Below are positions 1 through 7,400 of a DNA stretch of 40,158 nt, piece by piece (position 1 is the stretch's first letter; each line of letters begins with the position of its first letter). The notes beneath the pieces were generated by a model. It was not told where the DNA came from. It worked only from the letters and a program-made list of their open reading frames with translations, and made no database searches. Position numbers and translations under genes: made by a program. The DNA is from Tenuifilum sp040752515 (GTDB lineage Bacteria; Bacteroidota; Bacteroidia; Bacteroidales; Tenuifilaceae). The stretch is from positions 1 to 40,158 of the forward strand of contig JBFMGQ010000029.1 of NCBI GenBank assembly GCA_040752515.1. The letters run 5' to 3'.

Positions 1-71
1 GGAGGTAAGGGGAGTCGAACCCCTGACCTTCCCGCTTCCTGCGGGACGCTCTTGCCAGCTGGGCCGGGTGG
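1..71 (-). pseudogene. tRNA-Ala-like degenerate unit A (edge of window)
   Basis: Read on the minus strand, this unit keeps the 3' part of the neighbouring tRNA-Ala: the AGGGG-TTCGACT-CCCCT T-arm and the 3' strand of the acceptor stem. It also has a D-arm-like segment and a five-pair anticodon-like stem (TCCCG/CGGGA). Its 5' end (CCACCCGG) cannot pair with the 3' TACCTCC, so no acceptor stem forms, and loop position 33 is A instead of the near-universal T. I read it as a non-functional tRNA-like repeat. The discriminator position lies just outside the window. Confidence 0.6.
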
Positions 72-76
72 AAAAT

Positions 77-107
77 AAAAAAAGGGACACGCTTAACTGC
101 GTCTCCC
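77..107 (-). terminator. Terminator hairpin between tRNA-like units A and B
   Basis: On the minus strand GGGAGACGC, loop AGTTAA, GCGTGTCCC form a nine-position stem with one G-G mismatch, followed by a run of T. This is a Rho-independent terminator shape. The same hairpin recurs at 192-221 and 307-336, once per repeat unit. Confidence 0.65.
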
Positions 108-115
108 TTACTCCG

Positions 116-186
116 TGGAGGTAAGGGTGTCGAACCCCTGACCTTCCCGATTCCTGCGGGACGCTCTAGCCAGCTGGGCTGCGTGG
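116..186 (-). pseudogene. tRNA-Ala-like degenerate unit B
   Basis: Second tandem copy of the tRNA-like unit. Unlike units A and C it has lost one base and changed another in the T-arm (GTAAGGGTGTCGAAC on the plus strand), which breaks the T-stem. The 5' end (CCACGCAG) does not pair with the acceptor 3' strand. It is the most decayed copy and very unlikely to be a working tRNA. Confidence 0.6.
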
Positions 187-191
187 AAAAG

Positions 192-221
192 AAAAAAGGG
201 ACACGCTTAACTGCGTCTCCC
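192..221 (-). terminator. Terminator hairpin between tRNA-like units B and C
   Basis: Same stem-loop as at 77-107 (GGGAGACGC / GCGTGTCCC with loop AGTTAA), with a six-base T run at its minus-strand 3' end. Confidence 0.65.
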
Positions 222-229
222 TTACTCCG

Positions 230-301
230 TGGAGGTAAGGGGAGTCGAACCCCTGACCTTCCCGATTCCTGCGGGACGCTCTTGCCAGCTGGGCTGCGTG
301 G
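230..301 (-). pseudogene. tRNA-Ala-like degenerate unit C
   Basis: Third copy and the closest to the intact tRNA-Ala. The last 29 nt, from the variable region through the T-arm and acceptor 3' strand to the discriminator A, are identical to the tRNA-Ala. The D-arm region (AGCCCAGCTGGCAAGAGCG) resembles the tRNA's AGCTCAGTTGGCTAGAGCG. The anticodon arm is replaced by TCCCG-CAGGAAT-CGGGA and the 5' acceptor strand by CCACGCA, which cannot pair. If the loop were decoded it would read GGA, but there is no long variable arm as required for tRNA-Ser, and T33 is missing. Confidence 0.6.
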
Positions 302-306
302 AAAAG

Positions 307-336
307 AAAAAAGGGACACGCTTAACTGCGTCTCCC
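307..336 (-). terminator. Terminator downstream of tRNA-Ala
   Basis: The stem GGGAGACGC / GCGTGTCCC with loop AGTTAA, followed by six T on the minus strand, lies 9 nt after the tRNA 3' end. It would end the tRNA-Ala transcript before the degenerate copies. Confidence 0.7.
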
Positions 337-344
337 TTACTCCG

Positions 345-418
<74 letters not shown>

Positions 419-432
419 ATGTTTTGACGTTG

Positions 433-464
433 CAAAAATAAAAACTTTTTAATTATACTGCCAA
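433..464 (-). promoter_or_regulatory. Candidate Bacteroidota promoter for tRNA-Ala
   Basis: On the minus strand TATTTTTG (433-440) matches the TAnnTTTG -7 element, about 15 nt upstream of the tRNA 5' end. ATTGG at 461-464 gives a weak -33 element about 20 nt further up. Motif match only. Confidence 0.4.
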
Positions 465-599
465 TTTCACGCAATTTTTTTTAACATGATTTAAAAAACT
501 ACGTATAATCATTGGAAGATAAATAAAATTTTTATTGCTTTGTAGCTCAAAATAAATTTAGAAATTAAACGTTATACCAAGAGCCAAATACGCAAAAAT

Positions 600-1286
600 A
601 TGGAACTAAAGAAAAATCCCAAGGCTGACCTGCAAAACAAGAAACTCCTATTCTTTGAAATAGGACTTGCTGTATCGCTGGGTATTGTTTTGCTGGCCTT
701 TGAATGGACATCCACTGACACCGTAAATGTTGACCTTGCCCAAACCACTGAGGTAAAGGTTGAACAGGAAATTATTCCCATTACCAACCGCGACGAGGTA
801 AAACCCCCTGAACCTCCCAAGCAAATCACAGTTTCGGATGTTATCAAAGTTGTAGATGATAACGTTAACGTTAACGATAACACCGACATCTTCGACAGCG
901 AATTTTCCGAAGATAAGGCTGTTACTGTAATGGCTTTTAAGGATCAGGAAGAAGAAGAGGAAGAGTACACCCCATTTGTTATTGTTGAGGACATGCCATC
1001 GTTCCAGGGTGGTGATATCAACAACTTCCGCGTTTGGGTTCAGCAAAACCTAAAATATCCCGATGTGGCTGCTGAAAACGGTATCCAGGGACGTGTTATT
1101 ATCAACTTTGTAGTTGAACCCAGTGGTAAGGTAACCAACGTTAAGGTAGTACGCGGTGTTGACCCCTCACTCGATAAAGAAGCTATTCGCGTGGTTTCGT
1201 CATCACCCATATGGAAACCAGGTTCACAGCGCGGCAAAGCTGTTCGTGTTCAGTTTACCATTCCTATCATCTTCGTTCTACAGTAA
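600..1286 (+). CDS. TonB-family energy transducer (paralogue 1)
   Basis: 228 aa. TonB proteins couple the inner-membrane proton motive force to outer-membrane TonB-dependent receptors. A short charged cytoplasmic start is followed by one hydrophobic segment (about 19-36), a periplasmic linker with a short Pro-rich stretch (KPPEPPK, 68-74) and an acidic run (six Glu near 117-122). The TonB C-terminal domain spans about 130-228, with the typical features MPSFQGGD, YP at 153-154, GIQGRVIINFVV, SSPIWKPG and a VRVQFTIPI end. The linker is acidic rather than the classical Lys-Pro rod. No Shine-Dalgarno is visible. A strong terminator follows, so it is probably transcribed separately from its paralogue. 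The receptor partner is not in the window. Confidence 0.9.
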   Translation: MELKKNPKADLQNKKLLFFEIGLAVSLGIVLLAFEWTSTDTVNVDLAQTTEVKVEQEIIPITNRDEVKPPEPPKQITVSDVIKVVDDNVNVNDNTDIFDSEFSEDKAVTVMAFKDQEEEEEEYTPFVIVEDMPSFQGGDINNFRVWVQQNLKYPDVAAENGIQGRVIINFVVEPSGKVTNVKVVRGVDPSLDKEAIRVVSSSPIWKPGSQRGKAVRVQFTIPIIFVLQ

Positions 1287-1309
1287 TTTATTAATAAGTA
1301 TAGGTACAG

Positions 1310-1341
1310 TTAACCCCGCCAAAAGCGGGGTTAATTTTTTT
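1310..1341 (+). terminator. Rho-independent terminator
   Basis: A perfect 10-bp stem TTAACCCCGC / GCGGGGTTAA with loop CAAAA is followed by a T run. It lies 23 nt after the first TonB gene. Confidence 0.85.
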
Positions 1342-1411
1342 AATTAAAAATATAATAGAAATTCTACCTAAACCGTTATATTTTATAGGAAACCCCTTAA
1401 AACCTAAAGTT

Positions 1412-2095
1412 ATGGAAACTAAAAAATCAAAAAAAGCCGACCTGGAAAGCAAGCGAACCTTATTCTTTGAGATAGGTTTATCGGTATCGATATTGCTGGC
1501 TATCCTGGCCTTTGAATGGAAAACTCCAGTGGGGATTAATACCACCCTGATATCAGAGTTTGGTAACAGCAATGGAACCATTGAGTTGCCGCCCATCACC
1601 ACCGACCCCAAGGATATGGTTAAACCTGCACCACCCAAAGTGATTATAACCGATAGAATTGTTGTGATTGAAAACAATATTGAACCCAATTACAATACCG
1701 ATATTTTTGAAGAACCAAAAGAAGGTTATGTTCCCCCAATTATCAATAGAGTTGAAGAGGAATTGATTGACGAACCTTTTAATTCCGTAGAGATAATGCC
1801 TACCTTTAATGGTGGCGATGCAAACCATTTTCGCAACACCTATGTAATCCCTAATATACGTTACCCAAAGGATGCTGTTGATAACGGTGTAACAGGAGTG
1901 GCTATTGTAGAGTTTGTTATTGAGCGCGATGGTAAAGTATCGAACGTGAGGGTTATAAACAAAATTGATAAAAGCCTCGAAAGGGAAGCTATAAGGGTTG
2001 TGTCGAGTTCGCCTCTTTGGGAACCTGGTTTGAATAATGGGGTTAAGGTTAGGGTTAAATTCGTAATTCCTATTAAATTTGTGCTCAATAACTAA
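1412..2095 (+). CDS. TonB-family energy transducer (paralogue 2)
   Basis: 227 aa, the same architecture as the preceding gene and clearly a tandem duplicate. The N-terminus and membrane segment align closely (KADLESKRTLFFEIGL versus KADLQNKKLLFFEIGL). There is one membrane helix (19-35), a linker with KPAPPK (71-76), and a C-terminal TonB domain (about 128-227) with MPTFNGGD, RYPKDAVDNGVTG, SSSPLWEPG and VKFVIPIKF. The linkers have diverged most, which may mean different ExbBD or receptor partners. That is inference. It has its own terminator. Confidence 0.9.
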   Translation: METKKSKKADLESKRTLFFEIGLSVSILLAILAFEWKTPVGINTTLISEFGNSNGTIELPPITTDPKDMVKPAPPKVIITDRIVVIENNIEPNYNTDIFEEPKEGYVPPIINRVEEELIDEPFNSVEIMPTFNGGDANHFRNTYVIPNIRYPKDAVDNGVTGVAIVEFVIERDGKVSNVRVINKIDKSLEREAIRVVSSSPLWEPGLNNGVKVRVKFVIPIKFVLNN

Positions 2096-2122
2096 ACCTT
2101 AACGTTGATATTATCGTTAAAG

Positions 2123-2148
2123 AAAACCCTGATTATTCAGGGTTTTTT
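2123..2148 (+). terminator. Rho-independent terminator
   Basis: A perfect stem AAAACCCTGA / TCAGGGTTTT with loop TTAT and a T tail lies between the second TonB gene and hflX. Confidence 0.85.
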
Positions 2149-2162
2149 ATTGAATCAGGCAG

Positions 2163-3380
2163 ATGATAAATCCAATTTCAACAGCAAAAAAGCAGGAAAG
2201 GGCTGTTCTGGTAGGCGTGATACTTCCATTCCAGAATGAGCAAGATATTACCGATTACCTTGATGAGCTTGAGTTTCTTACTGAAACAGCAGGGGCTATC
2301 ACTTTAAAACGCTACATTCAGAAGATAGATGAGCCTAACCCCCGAACCTTTATTGGCACTGGAAAAGTGAAAGAGATTGCGGAGTATATTGAAGAGAACG
2401 ATGTTGACATGGTAATATTCGACGATGAACTCACCCCCACCCAGCTCCGCAACCTTGAACATGAATTTAAACGGAAGGTACTCGACCGAACCAATCTTAT
2501 ACTCGACGTATTTGCCCAACGGGCAAAAACCGCATACGCCAAAACTCAGGTTGAACTTGCCCAATACCAATTCCTTCTTCCCAGGCTTAAGAGAATGTGG
2601 ACACACCTTGAGCGACAGCGAGGAGGTATTGGACTTCGCGGCCCAGGTGAGCGCGAAATTGAAACCGACCGCCGTATTATTCGCGACCGCATTGCTAAGC
2701 TGAAAGAGGAACTAAGTAAGATTGACCGTCAAATGGCCACCCAGCGTAAAAATCGTGGGAGTGTGGTTCGTGTTGCGCTTGTTGGCTACACCAACGTGGG
2801 CAAATCGACAATCATGAACCTTATCAGCAAGTCGGATGTGTTTGCCGAGAATAAGCTTTTTGCCACGCTCGATACTACCGTGCGAAAGGTTGTGATTGGC
2901 AATTTACCTTTCCTGTTATCCGATACCGTTGGTTTTATTCGAAAATTACCTCACCAACTTGTGGAGTCATTCAAATCGACACTCGATGAGGTGCGTGAAG
3001 CCGACTTGCTGCTGCATGTGGTTGATATTTCGCACCCCAACTTTGAGGAGCAAATCAATATAGTTAACCAAACGCTGCACGAGATTGGAGGAGGCAATAA
3101 ACCAACCATTCTTGTTTTTAACAAGATTGATGCCTATACCTGGACCCGAAAGGCTGAGGACGACTTCAGCCCATCGACCCGCGAAAACATTAGCCTTGAA
3201 GAGCTAAAAAGAACATGGATAAGTAAAAAGGGAACCCATACGATTTTTATCTCTGCCAAGCAGAAAATCAACATTGATGAATTCCGTGCTTTGCTTTACG
3301 CAACGGTAAGGGAAATACATGTAACACGTTATCCGTACGATAATTTCCTCTACCCCGATATTACCGAAGCCAACCTTTAG
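2163..3380 (+). CDS. hflX: GTPase HflX
   Basis: 405 aa. HflX is a ribosome-associated GTPase that splits stalled 70S ribosomes, notably under heat stress. The N-terminal HflX domain (about 1-190) ends in a helical region and contains the family's glycine-rich GGIGLRGPGE (154-163). The G domain follows: G1 GYTNVGKST (208-216), G2 around TLDTT (235-239), G3 DTVGF (254-258), G4 NKID (320-323) and G5 SAK (364-366). Length and motif order are complete. The start ATG at 2163 lies just after the terminator of the upstream gene. The 3' end overlaps the convergent asd gene by 20 bp. Confidence 0.95.
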   Translation: MINPISTAKKQERAVLVGVILPFQNEQDITDYLDELEFLTETAGAITLKRYIQKIDEPNPRTFIGTGKVKEIAEYIEENDVDMVIFDDELTPTQLRNLEHEFKRKVLDRTNLILDVFAQRAKTAYAKTQVELAQYQFLLPRLKRMWTHLERQRGGIGLRGPGEREIETDRRIIRDRIAKLKEELSKIDRQMATQRKNRGSVVRVALVGYTNVGKSTIMNLISKSDVFAENKLFATLDTTVRKVVIGNLPFLLSDTVGFIRKLPHQLVESFKSTLDEVREADLLLHVVDISHPNFEEQINIVNQTLHEIGGGNKPTILVFNKIDAYTWTRKAEDDFSPSTRENISLEELKRTWISKKGTHTIFISAKQKINIDEFRALLYATVREIHVTRYPYDNFLYPDITEANL

Positions 3381-4353
3381 CGTTCAAATACTCGGCTATT
3401 TGAATGGCGTTGGTAGCTGCACCTTTACGAAGGTTATCGGCTACCACCCATAGATTAAGGCTTCGCGGCTGGGAAACATCACGTCGAATACGTCCAACAA
3501 ATACATCATCCTTTCCCTCGGCAAAGCGTGGCATGGGGTAATGGTTTGTAGCGGGATTGTCCTGAACCACAACACCTGGAGCATTGCTAAGAATTTTAAA
3601 CACATCGTTTATATCGAAATCGTGCTCAAACTCAAGATTTACCGATTCGGAATGGCCACCGATAACAGGTATACGAACAACCGTTGGCGAAACCATGATG
3701 CTCTGGTCGCCAATAATCTTGCGGGTTTCGTCAATGAGTTTTTGCTCTTCGGTGGTGTAACCGTTATCAAGAAATGTTCCGCCGTGCGGAAAGCAGTTTA
3801 GGTCGATAGGGTGCGGATAGGCCATATCTACGTTGTGACCCTGGCGCTCGCCAAAAAGCTGATTTACAGCTTTAACTCCTGTCCCGGTAACCGATTGGTA
3901 AGTTGAGATAACTATTCGTCTAATACGATATTTTTGATGCAACGGATTGATTGCCACCACCAGCTGAATGGTCGAGCAGTTTGGGTTAGCTATGATTTTA
4001 TGGTTGGGGGTAAGAACCCCGGCATTAACCTCGGGAACAATGAGTGGGATTTCGGGATACATTCGCCAGCACGATGAGTTATCGATGACTGTAGTGCCTA
4101 CTTCGGCAAACCTAGGAGCCCATTCCTTTGATGCAGCTGAACCGGCTGAAAAAATTGCTACGGCAGGTTTCTGCTTAACGGCATCGGCAACGGAGTAAAC
4201 CTTAACATCGGCACCCTTAAATTTTACGGTTTTACCCACCGATTTCTCCGATGCAGCCGGAATTAATTCATCTACGGGAAAGTTGCGCTCTTCAAGAACG
4301 CGAAGCATAACACTACCTACGAGGCCTGTTGCCCCAACTACTGCCACTCGCAT
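3361..4353 (-). CDS. asd: Aspartate-semialdehyde dehydrogenase
   Basis: 330 aa. It converts L-aspartyl-4-phosphate to L-aspartate semialdehyde with NADPH, at the branch point to lysine/diaminopimelate, threonine and methionine. The NADP-binding GATGLVG (7-13) sits at the N-terminus. The catalytic Cys126 lies in NPNCSTIQ and the catalytic His234 in RIPVIGGHSES, followed by the substrate-binding region and the C-terminal NADP-binding helix (NLRKGAATNAIQIAEYL). Length is normal. It is transcribed toward hflX and their 3' ends overlap. No lysine riboswitch fits into the 72-bp gap upstream. Confidence 0.96.
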   Translation of the reverse strand: MRVAVVGATGLVGSVMLRVLEERNFPVDELIPAASEKSVGKTVKFKGADVKVYSVADAVKQKPAVAIFSAGSAASKEWAPRFAEVGTTVIDNSSCWRMYPEIPLIVPEVNAGVLTPNHKIIANPNCSTIQLVVAINPLHQKYRIRRIVISTYQSVTGTGVKAVNQLFGERQGHNVDMAYPHPIDLNCFPHGGTFLDNGYTTEEQKLIDETRKIIGDQSIMVSPTVVRIPVIGGHSESVNLEFEHDFDINDVFKILSNAPGVVVQDNPATNHYPMPRFAEGKDDVFVGRIRRDVSQPRSLNLWVVADNLRKGAATNAIQIAEYLNAKGWLR

Positions 4354-4425
4354 AAAGAAATATTTTTCAGGTGATTAATTGAAATTTTTCGTAAATTTTG
4401 ATTGTAAAATTATACAATAGTTTAA

Positions 4426-7400
4426 ATGCGAGCGCTGGTCTTACTTATTTTAACACTACTGGTAAAGCTGAGTATTGGTCAGCAAGTTGTAAGCTACGAT
4501 TTTGAAACAGGCGACCTATCGGGATGGACACAAAAACCCGAAAACCGATGGGCTATTAGCACAAGCAGCCCCCTATCGGGAAGTGCCTCGCTCAGGCAAA
4601 TCTACGACAACAGCGTAGCCTACACCGATACCATTTATAGGGCTTTGCCCGACTGGGATATCGAAAAGGGTGATGTTACCTGGCGATTTCTGATACGTCA
4701 CGGCTACGACCCTTCGGCTTCGAACAGCTGGTGGTTTTACCTAATGGCCGATACCAATATTGCTAACGGCAGCCAATCGGGATACGCCATAGGGGTTAAC
4801 TTAACCGGTAGTGATGACCTGTTAAAGCTATGGCGCATTGATAATGGAACCGCCCAAGTTGTCCTTGCATCAACTTTAAACTGGCAAACCCAGATTGGGA
4901 CAGGCAAAGCAGGCGCAATTGAAGTTACAAGAACTTCGGATGGCAATTTTACTCTAAGAGCATCGGTGAACGGTAGTTTTAACTCACTGATAAACTACGG
5001 AACAATAACCGATAACAGCTACATAAGCTTTGCTTATTTTGGTATTGGATACCGTTACTCGTCGGCACAGGATTTGAAGCTTTGGGTTGATGAAATATCG
5101 TTCACGTACCAACCTTTAAATCCAAACGACCGAACCACAAGTGTTTTGGAACCAACCCAGCAAGTACCACCCGCCAATATTGAATCTACCTCAACATCAG
5201 TTGAAAATAGTGTTGACGTTTTTAGGTTTCGTATCGCCGATGCGGGTTCGGGCGACGGTCTGCCAACCTATGTCAAACGAATAACCATTAAAAATCCTGA
5301 TCCTGAAAGCACATCGTGGGGCAATCTGCTTGGTGGCATTACCCTTAAAAAGGAAGGGCAAACAGTTCCAGCCCAAAACGTGAGCATTAGCGACCAACAG
5401 TTAACTATTGATATAGATAGCACGTATGGTACCGTTCCCGACGGTCAAAGTGTAGAGTTCACCTTTGGCATCTATCTTAAACAAAACAATATTTCCGATA
5501 ATATAAGCCTGAGGTTTGAGATTGACAATGAGAACCATGGTTTTCTATCGAGCCTTTGGGGCTCTGGATTTGCGCAAACCTTTCCCGCTAAAGTGCAATC
5601 GGGCATATTCACCATACGGGTTGACGCTACACAGGCCCTGTTCCGCAACATCTCGCCAATTGCCATTATTGGTAAGCCTTTTGGTCTTGAAGTGGCAGCC
5701 ACCGATACTAATGGCAATATAGATAACGACTATACAGGTCAAATCGCTTTGAGCCTTGCTAGGGGAAATGGAAACCTAAGTTCAGCAAATGGTTTAAGCC
5801 GAATAGCTGTGCAAGGTATTGCAAAATGGGATAGTTTAGTTTACGATAGCTTTGGAACAATTCAGATTAAGGCCACCAGCGATAACCTCAATATGGCCAT
5901 AAGCAATGAAATAGTAATTGGATACGACACAAGCTCGATTGCGGAAATTCCAGGCACACAGGTGCAATCGTTCGATATCAGTTCAATGGCAACCAGTCCG
6001 GCGCAAGCCAACGAAATAATGCGATTCCGCATTACCGATTCTGGTAGCGACGGTGCACCAACCTTCCTGATGAAAATTCGATTGAACAGGGCAACCACGA
6101 TAAATGCAGCAACGCTAAACAAGACAATTGAAGGCATTTTGGTAAAGCAGGGAACAAGCTATATAGCAACTTCGAGCGTGGATATTAAAACCTCAACCAT
6201 TGATATCAACTTCCCACAAGGGGCTTTAACCATTGCCGATGGCCAAAGTAAAGAGTTGAGTATATGGATATACCTAAAAAGTAGCGGTATTATCGATAAT
6301 CAAACCATTCAACTCTATATCGATAAACAAAACCCAATGTTTGAGGCCTATGATATTGGTAGCCGCTTTGCCTCCAACTTCCCAAGCAACATAAACTCAG
6401 CAACTACCACCATTAGGGTAAATGCTACAAGGTTGATGTTTACAAGTGTTCCTGCCCGCGTTGGCGTTAACGAAGAATTCAATGTAAAGGTAAAGCCAAC
6501 CGATGCAAACGGTAATCCCGATGCCAACTTCAACGCAAATGTTGCATTATTGCTTGCCACAGGCAATGGTGAACTTGCTTTGCAAACGGAAAATCCTGCA
6601 CCAATTGTAAACGGCGAGGTGCAGTTTGGTGCCTACTATTCAGAACCAGGTGTTTTCACGCTTATAGCACGTAATCCAAACCTTAGCGATGCCGTGTCGG
6701 GTAATATCACCTGCGGCGATGCCGACGGTATAGCAACACCACTAATCCAGCCGACCGATACGGTTGTTTTTACACCTAACAACAGCTACGCATCGGCAGC
6801 CCTTGAAATTATTCGGTTTAAGCTTAAAGACCCTGGCAGCACCGATGGTTTACCGCTGAACGTTAGCCAAATTAAATTACTTGCCTTTAATCCAAACGAC
6901 CTGCCATTGCTGGAGCGAATGGTGCAAGGTTTTGTTTTGGACAATGGGACATCGGTTATTACACCTAAATCTTTCTCGTATAGTGGAAATGCCCTTCAAA
7001 TCAGTTTTAACGAAGATGATGTTTTGGTAAACGATGCCGATTCGGGCAACTTTATTCTCAAAGTCTTTTTAAGGGACAGAAACCTTGTAGATGCTTTCCG
7101 TTTTCAATTCTACATACCTGCAAGCAATCATGGATGGAGCACATTTGATAACAGCAGCGCTTTTAACAGCGTATTTCCATCAACCATATTCGGCCGACCC
7201 TGCCGAATAGAAATCCAAGCCGACAGGCTAAAGTTTGTGAACCAACCCTTTGCGGTCAACCCCAATGAGCCATTTTGCGTGAGTGTAATGGCCTGCGATG
7301 CTCGCGGAAATGTTGACCGCGAATTTCAGGCCTATGCAGCTCTTGAATTACATAGCGGCACAGGTAATCTAACCGTTGACCCAATACTTCAACCGCTCGA

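Noticed and set aside
230..301. tRNA-like unit as a real tRNA-Ser(GGA)
   Set aside because: No long variable arm, A at position 33, and the 5' strand cannot pair with the 3' acceptor strand.
1..344. Regularly spaced repeats that could be read as a CRISPR array
   Set aside because: The period is about 115 bp and the whole unit is repeated, including the 'spacer'. Spacers are identical and contain terminators; tRNA homology explains the pattern.
4354..4425. Possible lysine riboswitch upstream of asd
   Set aside because: The gap is only 72 bp and shared with a divergent gene, far too short for the riboswitch.
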